Shown in pieces: positions 9,339 to 17,832 of a stretch of DNA of 64,000 nucleotides. A program made the position numbers and the translations under genes. Under the pieces are notes generated by a model. It saw only the letters and a list, made by a program, of their open reading frames with translations. It had not been told where the DNA came from and did not search any database. The stretch spans positions 1 through 64,000 of the forward strand of contig JBKBIP010000004.1 of NCBI GenBank assembly GCA_046297495.1, written 5' to 3'. This stretch comes from JBKBIP01 sp046297495 (lineage in GTDB: Bacteria > Planctomycetota > Planctomycetia > Gemmatales > Gemmataceae). The stretch's first letter is position 1; every line of letters begins with the position of its first letter.

Positions 9339-9425
9339 GAAAACTTCCTTTGATTTCAGAAGGCCGATTTTAGATTTCCGATTTCAAAATTCCGTTTAGC
9401 GTGCGAACCGTGGGCGAGCTTTTTC

Positions 9426-11291
9426 CTAATCCAGCGTTAGCAATTTCTTGTTCTTCGTCACGCGAAAGCGCGCCGATTCGGAACCTTGAAGGACGTAATC
9501 GGTAGGATGCCGGGATACCAAGGCGCCGCGCAGTGGTTGTGCTCCGGTGCGGCGGGAACTGCTGAGAATAGCCACCAAGCTAGGGGGCAGGTCGGGCAAC
9601 GCCTGTTCGTCGAGGGCGACGCCGTCCGCTTGGGTGCGAACGCGCAGGACCAAGTTGGTGCGTTTAGCCGCGGTCTGCACGGCCAAGGACTCCAACAGCT
9701 GTTCCAGGTTGCGCGGCGTGCTCAGGTGGGGTTTGTCGAGCAATTCCAAGCGCGTATGCGTTTGATCGTCACAGATCAGGACGGTATAGCTGCCTTCGGG
9801 CAGGTCGTTGGGGAGTTTCAAGTGCAGCGGCACGCGCTGACGAACCCCCTTGTGCGGCCGAAGATAGACGTGGGCCCGCAAGATGTCACCGGGGGAATAA
9901 ATTTCCGACGACAATTCGACGGCATCGATGTTCGCTGTCCGGCGGCCGGGATACACGGTGGTTTCGCACTCGATGCGCTCGATCCGCAAGGGCCGATAGC
10001 TGTTGTACTCCAAGGTGTTGACGATGTTGGCTACGTGGCTGTACAAGGCTTGCGGCGCTCGCCCGCCCGCGTAACTGGGGCCAGAGAACGTGTCCCGGAT
10101 CATGATTGGTTTTTGACCGGCGATCTCGACGCGCGCGGTCAGTTCGGCGGTCATCTCCTCCGGCAGGTGCCCTTCCATGTCAACGGAGTTGGTCAAGACA
10201 GTGAAAACCAGCGCCGCCAGCAGGGCGGGTTGACGCACGATCTGAACGTTAAAGGTCTTGCTGGCGGCAGGATCGCGCGTCACCTTCATGCGCATGGGGA
10301 GCAAGTCCGGCTCGCGGTCGAGCCAACCGGCGATGCCCGTGCTGACATCGGCATTGATGACGCCAACCGTGCGCAGCGGCGACCCCATCTTGAAGCTGAC
10401 GGTCTGCCGAGGGTAAACGGTGTGAATATAACCTGTCATCAAAGGGAAATCACAGGTCCCCAAGCTCAGGAACGGATGGCCCCAGCCATAAACGCGCTTC
10501 CCTTCGATGTGGGTGACGGTGCCGATGCCGGATAAATCGAAGTCCCCCGTTACCAGAGCGACGGCCAACGGCCCCCCCGGCTGCAAGGGAAGCTGGCGCG
10601 CCGCTTCGGCGACCAGGGCGCCGGCGCCGCCGCCTTGCACCGGCAGCAGGCCGCTATTCCCCCAGCGTTCGTGCAGCAAGCGCAGGCTGTGAGCGGTGAA
10701 ACCCGTGGCCGCCACCGGTGTTCGCAAGGGCATCAGCCACATGCCGTCGGCGGTGGCGGCTTGGGGATTCTCGAAACGCGGCGACACCGTGACGGCGTCA
10801 TAGCGCGCGCCGTCGATGAGCAGCGGTTGCCGCAAGCCCACGCGCCGCGGCGCGTCTTCTTGCTCCACTAGGTCCTGGCGCTCGTAGGCCTCGACATAGG
10901 CATGCATCTGGCTAAAGGGGGTCACGCCCGCGATTGGCTCCTTGCCGAACGCCCACGCATAGGCCACCGCTCCCAACAGCTTGCCATCGATGGACACGGG
11001 ACTGCCGCTCATGCCAGCGATGACGCCGGTTTTCTCCAGCTCCAAACCAGATAGCCGGCACAGCACCAGGTCACGGCCGGGACTGACGTTTTTCAGCACG
11101 CCCAGCACTTCGGCTTGGAAGGTTTCAATGGTGGCCCCTTTGAGGACAGTTCGCCCGGTTCCTTTCATGCCGGGACGAATATCATCGACTTGCCAATAGG
11201 TTTCCGGCTTCGGCTCGGCCAAGGCCGCTGGCCGAATCATCAGGATGGCGAGCAGGGGCAGCAACCAACGCGCGGAAGTGAATAAGCTCAT
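9426..11291 (-). CDS. SpoIVB peptidase S55 domain protein
   Basis: A 621-residue secreted protein. The start at 11291 was chosen because AAGGAGG sits just upstream and a signal peptide follows at once (MSLFTSARWLLPLLAIL, ending near ALAEP). Residues about 40-240 match the S55 (SpoIVB-type) serine peptidase domain, including VLKGATIETF, GRDLVLCRLSG and the nucleophile motif GMSGSPV (Ser near residue 95). GWGHPFLSLG is seen further on, near residue 265. The remaining half has no domain I recognise. In Bacillus this family signals across the forespore membrane; here there is no sporulation context, so an envelope-proteolysis role is inferred. Confidence 0.85.
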   Translation of the reverse strand: MSLFTSARWLLPLLAILMIRPAALAEPKPETYWQVDDIRPGMKGTGRTVLKGATIETFQAEVLGVLKNVSPGRDLVLCRLSGLELEKTGVIAGMSGSPVSIDGKLLGAVAYAWAFGKEPIAGVTPFSQMHAYVEAYERQDLVEQEDAPRRVGLRQPLLIDGARYDAVTVSPRFENPQAATADGMWLMPLRTPVAATGFTAHSLRLLHERWGNSGLLPVQGGGAGALVAEAARQLPLQPGGPLAVALVTGDFDLSGIGTVTHIEGKRVYGWGHPFLSLGTCDFPLMTGYIHTVYPRQTVSFKMGSPLRTVGVINADVSTGIAGWLDREPDLLPMRMKVTRDPAASKTFNVQIVRQPALLAALVFTVLTNSVDMEGHLPEEMTAELTARVEIAGQKPIMIRDTFSGPSYAGGRAPQALYSHVANIVNTLEYNSYRPLRIERIECETTVYPGRRTANIDAVELSSEIYSPGDILRAHVYLRPHKGVRQRVPLHLKLPNDLPEGSYTVLICDDQTHTRLELLDKPHLSTPRNLEQLLESLAVQTAAKRTNLVLRVRTQADGVALDEQALPDLPPSLVAILSSSRRTGAQPLRGALVSRHPTDYVLQGSESARFRVTKNKKLLTLD

Positions 11292-11678
11292 CCCCGTCCT
11301 CCTTGACGGCGAAAGGGCAGGATATTCGGGCCACGGTTCGTCCAGAACGGCGGCACGAAAACACGCGGGGCCAGAAGCCCCGAGAGAGGTTGTCGATTGA
11401 ATGGCAGCCCTTGAGGGGGCGCCGGTCACATCCGGGAAAAACGGCCGCGGCGGAGCAGCGATTCGATCCTCCCCCTACTCCGTGGTGCCGACCCCGAAAT
11501 ATACTCGCAACGGCGGCCACGAAACAAGGGGAGTTGCCGCGCGATTACATCACGGATCAACCAGAAAACTCCAAGGAAGCAAGATGATTTTCCCACATTC
11601 CACGCTTGGAGCTTTCCCGACAAGCATTTACAATATGTCAAAATGTTCTAATTCGTGATTCTTTCCATCTGAGCCATC
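11292..11678. other. Divergent intergenic region, no gene seen
   Basis: 387 bases separating the S55 gene and the ArsR-type gene. No convincing coding frame was found. The AT-rich stretch at about 11625-11655 directly upstream of the regulator is the likeliest promoter/operator, but no clear -10/-35 pair or palindrome could be fixed. Confidence 0.5.
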
Positions 11679-12032
11679 ATGCCGCATCATTTACTGGTTT
11701 GCAAGGAGTTGGGAGAATTGTTGGGGGTGTTGGCTCATCCCCATCGCATCCGCATCGTGGAGGAGCTGCGTCACGGCGAGCGCGATGTCAATACCATGCA
11801 GGCCATCTTGGAAGTCAGTCATTCCAGCGTCTCGCAACATCTGGCCGTTTTGCGGGCGCATCGGATCGTGGCGGAGCGCCGCGAAGGCCGTCATGTGTTC
11901 TACCATCTCCGGCAACCAGACCTAGCCCGCTGGCTGATTGAAGGGACTCGGTTTCTGGAAGACGATCAAACACATTCGGAAACGATTCGCCAGGCCATCC
12001 AGATAGTTCGTGCCGAATGGCAAGAGGAATAA
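11679..12032 (+). CDS. ArsR-family HTH transcriptional regulator
   Basis: A 117-residue winged-helix protein. It contains LLGVLAHPHRIRIVEEL (helix 1-2 region, about 14-30), the recognition helix HSSVSQHLAVLR (about 48-59), and the wing EGRHVFYHL (about 69-77), all typical of ArsR/SmtB regulators. The classic metal-binding CxC of ArsR is absent, so it probably senses something other than As/Sb by that site. The ribosome binding site is weak. It lies 110 bases upstream of purE on the same strand and could be cotranscribed, though a functional link is not evident. Confidence 0.9.
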   Translation: MPHHLLVCKELGELLGVLAHPHRIRIVEELRHGERDVNTMQAILEVSHSSVSQHLAVLRAHRIVAERREGRHVFYHLRQPDLARWLIEGTRFLEDDQTHSETIRQAIQIVRAEWQEE

Positions 12033-12142
12033 GAAACATCCAACCCGGCGAGTGAGGAGCGTTAGCTACCCGGTGAAGGGGACCATCGGTGCCTTTACTC
12101 CCTCGCTCGTGAACCCACCCACTGAAAACTGCGGAGGCCGCG

Positions 12143-12640
12143 ATGCCTTCTCCCTTAGTGGGCGTCATCATGGGGTCTCAATCGGATTGGGAAACCATGA
12201 TACATGCCGCGCAAACCCTGGAAGCCTTGACCGTGCCGCATGAAGTGCGCATCGTTTCGGCGCATCGCACGCCGGATTTGTTGTTTGAATACGCCGCCCA
12301 AGCGGAGCCGCGCGGTCTGGAAGTGATCATCGCTGGCGCCGGTGGGGCCGCCCATCTGCCCGGCATGACCGCCGCCAAGACGCTCCTGCCCGTGCTGGGA
12401 GTCCCCGTGCAGTCCAAGGCATTGCACGGTCTGGACTCCTTGTTGTCCATCGCGCAGATGCCGGCGGGGATCGCAGTGGGAACGCTGGCCATCGGTCGGG
12501 CTGGCGCCATCAACGCCGCCCTGTTGGCCGCCGCCATCTTGGCGAACAAGTATCCGGTCTATCGGGAAGCACTACGACGTTATCGGGACGAACAAACGGG
12601 ACAGGTTCTCAATCATTCGGATCCACGGGAGAGTCCATGA
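12143..12640 (+). CDS. purE: N5-carboxyaminoimidazole ribonucleotide mutase
   Basis: Class I PurE, 165 residues, converts N5-CAIR to CAIR in de novo purine synthesis. The substrate-binding motifs are MGSQSDW (10-16), VSAHRTP (38-44, with the catalytic His) and AGAGGAAHLPGM (about 66-77). Length and order are normal. GCGGAGG precedes the ATG. The gene overlaps purK by four bases (ATGA), so the two are translationally coupled. Confidence 0.97.
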   Translation: MPSPLVGVIMGSQSDWETMIHAAQTLEALTVPHEVRIVSAHRTPDLLFEYAAQAEPRGLEVIIAGAGGAAHLPGMTAAKTLLPVLGVPVQSKALHGLDSLLSIAQMPAGIAVGTLAIGRAGAINAALLAAAILANKYPVYREALRRYRDEQTGQVLNHSDPRESP

Positions 12641-13740
12641 TTGTTGGCGTGTTAGGAGGTGGACAGCTTGGCCGCATGATGGCCTTGGCGGGGTATCCGT
12701 TGGGGCTGCGGTTTCGCTTCTTCGATCCAGACCCGGAGGCGCCCGCGGGTCAGCTGGCCGAGCTACACATCGGCGCTTTCGACGATCCGCAAGCGTTGCG
12801 GCGGTTCGCGGCGGATGTGGCCGTCGTCACCTATGAATTTGAGAACATCCCTGCTTTCCCTGTGCGCGAGCTGGCGAAAACTCTTCCCGTTTGGCCGCCG
12901 CCTGACGCGCTGGAGACGGCCCAAGATCGTCTCGCGGAGAAAGGGCTGTTTCGCGCTCTGGACATTCCCACTGCCCCTTTCGTGGCAGTAGGGAGTCGCG
13001 CCGACTTGGAAACCGCCGGGCGCCATTTGCCCTTTCCCCTGGTTCTCAAAACGCGGCGGCTCGGCTACGACGGCAAGGGGCAGTGGGTGCTACGCACGGC
13101 GGCGGACAGTGAACGGGTCGCGGCGATGGTGGACAAAACCCCCATGATCGTGGAGCGTTTTGTTTGCTTCGAGCGTGAGCTGTCCTGCATCGCGGTTCGC
13201 GGCATGGATGGCGCCACGGCGTTCTATCCGCTCATCGAAAATCATCATCAAGGGGGTATCTTGCGTCAATCGCTGGCCCCCGCCCCAGAATGCCCCGATG
13301 GGCTGCAACGGCAGGCGGAAGAGTATGTGGGCCGCATCCTGGACGCCCTCGATTACGTCGGCGTTCTGACCGTCGAATTCTTTCTGGATAATGGACAGTT
13401 AATCGCCAATGAAATGGCCCCCCGCGTTCATAATTCGGGACACTGGACCATCGAAGGGGCGGAGACCAGTCAGTTTGAAAACCATCTGCGCGCCATCCTG
13501 GGCTGGCCGTTGGGTTCCACGGCAGCGCGGGGGTACGCCGCCATGATCAACCTGATCGGCGCCTTGCCCGATCTCCCCACACTGTTGGCCGTTCCCGGAG
13601 TACATGCCCACCACTACGGCAAGGCCGCGCGCCCTGGCCGCAAGCTAGGGCATGTCACTCTCTGCTCCTCGCAATGGCAGGCTCTGCGCGAAAAGGTCGA
13701 GAATATTGCCACGCGAATCGTATTCCCATCGGTACGATGA
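12637..13740 (+). CDS. purK: 5-(carboxyamino)imidazole ribonucleotide synthase
   Basis: An ATP-grasp enzyme of 367 residues that makes N5-CAIR from AIR, ATP and bicarbonate, feeding PurE. The N-terminal GVLGGGQLGRM (3-13) is the family start. VTYEFENIP (about 67-75), LKTRRLGYDGKGQ (about 136-148, ATP-binding) and NEMAPRVHNSGHWT (about 258-271) are diagnostic. The start overlaps the purE stop. This is the usual bacterial purEK operon. Confidence 0.97.
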   Translation: MIVGVLGGGQLGRMMALAGYPLGLRFRFFDPDPEAPAGQLAELHIGAFDDPQALRRFAADVAVVTYEFENIPAFPVRELAKTLPVWPPPDALETAQDRLAEKGLFRALDIPTAPFVAVGSRADLETAGRHLPFPLVLKTRRLGYDGKGQWVLRTAADSERVAAMVDKTPMIVERFVCFERELSCIAVRGMDGATAFYPLIENHHQGGILRQSLAPAPECPDGLQRQAEEYVGRILDALDYVGVLTVEFFLDNGQLIANEMAPRVHNSGHWTIEGAETSQFENHLRAILGWPLGSTAARGYAAMINLIGALPDLPTLLAVPGVHAHHYGKAARPGRKLGHVTLCSSQWQALREKVENIATRIVFPSVR

Positions 13741-13937
13741 GTAAAGTTGAGTCCGACGTCGATCTTGAACCTACGTCGCATCGTAATATCCATGTGGAAA
13801 CACGGAACGGCTCTGGTGTTTCCGGCCGGCGGGGACTTTGCTTGACCTCTTTCGGAAAAACCTCTACCGTCAAGATCGGCGGCTCGAAATCCTCAGACTG
13901 CGTTTTCGTCCCCATTGCATTTTAGGACCGATGGCGC

Positions 13938-16900
13938 ATGGACACGGAATCAGACCAATTCTCGGATGGCGGGACCGACAACAGGGAGCGGTCCTCAAGG
14001 CGCCGCGCCGCGCCCGATGAGGGAACGCTGGTCCGATGGCTGGATTACCTGTTGATGGGCGCGGTTCTGTTGCTGGCGTTTTTGTTGGCGTCGTTCCCGG
14101 CGCGTAATAGTGACATCTGGCTACATCTTGCCAGCGGCCGACTGCTGGCCGACGGTCGGTACACGTTCGGAGAGGACCCGTTCGCGTACACCACGCAAGG
14201 GGTGTATTGGGTCAATCATTCCTGGCTGTACGATGGGATCTTGTATGGTTTCTGCCGGTTGTTGGGTGGGCCGGAAGTGCCATTCACGGGTACCGTCTTG
14301 GTTGTCGGCAAAGCCTTGTTGGTGGCTCTGCTGGCTTGGCTCCTGCTCGCCATCCGCCGGCCGGGCAGCAGTGTCTGGCTGCCTTGTGTCGGCGTGGCGT
14401 TGGCGCTGCTGGCCATGAGTCCGCGGCTAACGTTGCAGCCGGTTTGCATATCTCTGTTCCTACTCGGACTGACGTTGTACTTGCTGCAACGCCCGCCAGT
14501 GGCGCCGATCAGTTGGTGGTGGTGGTGGTGTCACCGTTGGATGGGGGGGCGCTCGTGGGTGTGGCTGCCCGTGATCTGCGCCCTGTGGGCGAACCTGGAC
14601 GAGTGGTTTTTTCTGGGACCAGTAACCATTGGTCTATTTTGGCTGGGACGGCTGGTTCCCCGGTGGCCATTTCGTCCTGATGCCGCCAAGCCTCAGCGCG
14701 AGGAACGGTCGCGTCTGGCCTGGATCGTGGGTATCTGCTTCGCGGCGACGCTGCTCAATCCGCATGGCTGGCACGTCTGGCAGGCACCCGTGGAATTATC
14801 TCTCTCTCCCTGGACGGCTACCCTGGCACGCGACCCGGACTTTCGTTTTCTCTTCCATTCCCCTTTCCGGTCGAATTTCCTGCAATCGCCGGGGGGCTTT
14901 CAATGGGCGGGACTGGCCTACTACCTGCTGTTGGGATTGGGAGCATTCTCCTTTCTACTCTCTGGCGCAGTGCTGTGGGGCAAGAAAGAGGGACAGGAGG
15001 TGTGGTGGCGCGTGCTGATCTGGGGTGCGTTTGCTAGTCTCAGCATGTCTCTCGAACGTACCATTCCCTTCTTTGCCGTAGTGGCAGGTCCCATCATGGT
15101 ACTGAATTGGCAGGATGTGGTTCAGTGTTTGTGGGGGACGCGAGCCTCTGCATCACTCCAAAGCCGACAATGGGCACGAGCGGGCCGGTTTCTGACCCTG
15201 CTGGGGGGAATGGGGCTGCTGGTCCTGGCGTGGCCCGGCTGGCTGCACCCTTACGCGGATCATCCGGAGCGCAGCCGACGCGTGGCTTGGTCCTTGGAGA
15301 TCGATCCCGCGTTGGTCCAGGCGGCCCGACAGATTCACGAATGGCGCGAACAGCGGATCATCCCGGAAACCGCGCGCAGCTTATGTCTGCAACCCAGCGT
15401 GGCCAATTATTTGACATGGTTTTGTCCCGGCGAGAAACATTTCCTGGATCATCGCTATCGTCTCTTCGCGGGGCGTGCCGACGATGTGGTCGAGATCGGA
15501 CAAGCATTCTTCCGCCCGCGCGACTACCTGGCCGCCCGCGCGGACGATGAACACGGGTATTCCTGGAGTCCCTTGTTCGAGCAACATGGAATTACTTTCG
15601 TGATTTTCCACGCGCGGGATCCCGAGCGTTTACGGCCTGTCTTGGAGAATGTGCTGACTGACCCCGATCATTGGAGCTTGGCGTATCTGGATGGTCGAGT
15701 ATGCATCGTGGGTTGGCAAGACCCTCGCCGCGCGCTCCGCTTGGAACCAGAAAAAGTGAAGGCTCTTACGCTGTTTGGCTGGCCATCCCTTGGTGGTCCA
15801 GTCAGCGGGGTAGGTTCATCGTGGCTCGCGCTGGATGCCATAACCGAAGGAAAGCCCCCCCCCCTGAACCTGCATCAATTGGCATTCGGATCACAGGTGG
15901 ATTTGGCTCCGGGGCAAGGCCCTGGTCGGCCACCGCGTCTGCCGACTAGCTGGGACCTGTACCGTTCCGGGGTCCAACCGGCACCGCTGGCGAGTGATGA
16001 AGCCCGCATGTATCTCATCATTCACGAAATCCTCTGGCGCTACCAGCGGGAATCCGCGTTGCGAGCTTGGCAGGCCATGCAGAGCGCGGAAGCGGTCGCC
16101 TCTGTAGGCATGAATATACAAGATGGCACGCCGGCATGGGGGGTGATCGGACGCCAGACGATGAAAGACGCCCTGTTCTTGACATGGCACGAACATCAAA
16201 CCTTTGGCCAAGCCGCTCTGCCGTTATTGGCCTTGCGGGCCGCGCGGCGGTCTCTCCGTTCCGACCCCGATCACGCCGCTTCGTATCTAGCGTTGGCGAA
16301 TGCCTACAATGTGCTCCGTCAGGTTCAGGAAAGTCGGTGGGAGGGAGAAGTCATTTCGGGGTTGATGCCGCGGCAGCTCCTCCAGCGGTTGCCCGATTCC
16401 GCTTCGCATTCGCTGCTGCCCGATGAACCGTTTCCCATCCCGTTGTCCCCTTGGATCACGCGGCAAATCTCGCCGCGCCAACAGTTACGCCAAGGACAAG
16501 TTATCGGAGCGCTCCGCCTGTACACCCAGTTAGAACCCGACAGCGCACTGGCTCATCTCTTTCTGGCGGAACTGTTCCTGGAAATGAATTACTTTGACCT
16601 GGCTCTTGAACATTTCCGGCTAGGGGTCCCGCTACTCAAGGAAGCCGGACCGCTTCCGGGGCAGGACCCGCGCGAGCATCGCCAGCAACTCCATGACTAC
16701 ACCGAACGTCTATGGCAGTTGGAACAGGACGTGCGCGATTTGCAAAAAGTGTATATGCTGCGGGCATCGGCCCGTTCACGCCAGGACCGGGCGCTGCTGG
16801 CTTTCTATCCCTTTGGCTTGGTGGACGAATCCCTCACGAACTTGATGGAATTGGAGCCAGAGGAGGTCCACCCGCGCGAAATCGAATTGGTGGTCTATCT

Positions 16901-17387
16901 GCTGTTCACCTCTGGTCAACTCGATCAGATGCGGCGCTTTCTGGCGGGGGGGCCGCCTCTCGGCACCGATCCCCGTTATGACTACCATCAAGCGCTGCAC
17001 CATGCCGCAGTGGGTGATTATGACTTGGCTCTCAAGCATCTGGCTATCCCATTGAAACAACTTGAGGAACTCCCCCGCACTCCCGACGACAGTTTCAGCG
17101 TATTGAAAAAGCATCACGCCGATCTGCTTACTTTGGCCGGAGTCATCGCTTTGGAAAAAGGGGACAACGACGAGGCCGCACGCTATTTTCAGCAAGCGCT
17201 GAGTCTGGAAATCGCGCCGCGCCGGTGGACGGCGCCGTTGACGGCGTTGGCCATCACGTCGCCGCTTACCTTGCCGATGGTACTCGACTGGTCGGGACGG
17301 GCCGCCTTGCCGCCATTTTTCCCGTCCCATCCCGTCGCGATCCGTTACTATCTGGAATTGCAACGTTATCAAGGGAAGTTAAGGTAG
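13938..17387 (+). CDS. Large polytopic membrane protein with C-terminal TPR-like repeats
   Basis: An 1149-residue protein. The N-terminal 40 residues are charged, and about ten hydrophobic segments follow up to about residue 440. The first loop, SDIWLHLASGRLLADG with DPFAYTTQG and WVNHSWLYDG, is the pattern of GT-C-like membrane proteins found in Planctomycetes, with an acidic residue after the first membrane helix. Residues about 440-620 form a soluble domain. The rest is helical with TPR-like units (ALRAARRSLRSDPDHAASYL near 770; YFQQALSLE near 1085). It has no named homologue that I recognise. A glycosyltransferase-like or envelope-assembly role is a guess from topology. It stands alone between purK and a convergent gene. 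Confidence 0.75.
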   Translation: MDTESDQFSDGGTDNRERSSRRRAAPDEGTLVRWLDYLLMGAVLLLAFLLASFPARNSDIWLHLASGRLLADGRYTFGEDPFAYTTQGVYWVNHSWLYDGILYGFCRLLGGPEVPFTGTVLVVGKALLVALLAWLLLAIRRPGSSVWLPCVGVALALLAMSPRLTLQPVCISLFLLGLTLYLLQRPPVAPISWWWWWCHRWMGGRSWVWLPVICALWANLDEWFFLGPVTIGLFWLGRLVPRWPFRPDAAKPQREERSRLAWIVGICFAATLLNPHGWHVWQAPVELSLSPWTATLARDPDFRFLFHSPFRSNFLQSPGGFQWAGLAYYLLLGLGAFSFLLSGAVLWGKKEGQEVWWRVLIWGAFASLSMSLERTIPFFAVVAGPIMVLNWQDVVQCLWGTRASASLQSRQWARAGRFLTLLGGMGLLVLAWPGWLHPYADHPERSRRVAWSLEIDPALVQAARQIHEWREQRIIPETARSLCLQPSVANYLTWFCPGEKHFLDHRYRLFAGRADDVVEIGQAFFRPRDYLAARADDEHGYSWSPLFEQHGITFVIFHARDPERLRPVLENVLTDPDHWSLAYLDGRVCIVGWQDPRRALRLEPEKVKALTLFGWPSLGGPVSGVGSSWLALDAITEGKPPPLNLHQLAFGSQVDLAPGQGPGRPPRLPTSWDLYRSGVQPAPLASDEARMYLIIHEILWRYQRESALRAWQAMQSAEAVASVGMNIQDGTPAWGVIGRQTMKDALFLTWHEHQTFGQAALPLLALRAARRSLRSDPDHAASYLALANAYNVLRQVQESRWEGEVISGLMPRQLLQRLPDSASHSLLPDEPFPIPLSPWITRQISPRQQLRQGQVIGALRLYTQLEPDSALAHLFLAELFLEMNYFDLALEHFRLGVPLLKEAGPLPGQDPREHRQQLHDYTERLWQLEQDVRDLQKVYMLRASARSRQDRALLAFYPFGLVDESLTNLMELEPEEVHPREIELVVYLLFTSGQLDQMRRFLAGGPPLGTDPRYDYHQALHHAAVGDYDLALKHLAIPLKQLEELPRTPDDSFSVLKKHHADLLTLAGVIALEKGDNDEAARYFQQALSLEIAPRRWTAPLTALAITSPLTLPMVLDWSGRAALPPFFPSHPVAIRYYLELQRYQGKLR

Positions 17388-17832
17388 TGAACGAACAGTT
17401 GGCATACGCCCAGCCGCCACGCCGACGATTTCAAACAGCGGACATCTCGCATCTGAGCGCGGCTTCACGCGGCCAGACGCAAGGAAGAGAGAAAAGGCCG
17501 CGAGCTTGGGACAAGCGCCTGGGGGGTCCTGGCACTCACCGGCCGCTCACGGCCCATCCTTATTCTATCATAATTTTGGGGACGTCTGGCCGCACATTGC
17601 CCGACAATACTCCATTTCCCGTTTTTTCAACTCGAAGCGTGCAACGAAATGATTCATGACATAATGGAATGACTTTCAGGCCAGTCCTTCCAGAGTGGTT
17701 GGCGTCGGCATGGCCCACGGAGCTAACGTTACACGGAAGCCTGGCCCGGATGAACATGGACCACCATTTCCGTGATCAGCTGAGACCTATCCAGCCGTGG
17801 ACCATTCATCCAAACAGACATTGGACGGTCTT
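17388..17832. other. Intergenic region between convergent genes, nothing recognised
   Basis: 445 bases after the membrane/TPR gene. No credible coding frame, RNA gene or long palindrome with a T run was found. Confidence 0.5.

Noticed and set aside
9352..9394. Iterated GATTT-containing AT-rich stretch upstream of the secreted propeller gene
   Set aside because: Short and imperfect (GATTTCAGA, GATTTTAGA, GATTTCCGA, GATTTCAAAA). It may be a remnant of an AT-rich end repeat like that at 35214, but no partner end or cargo is seen.
9486..10535. Plus-strand open frame of 349 codons
   Set aside because: Antisense shadow of the S55-domain gene, without recognisable motifs or start context.
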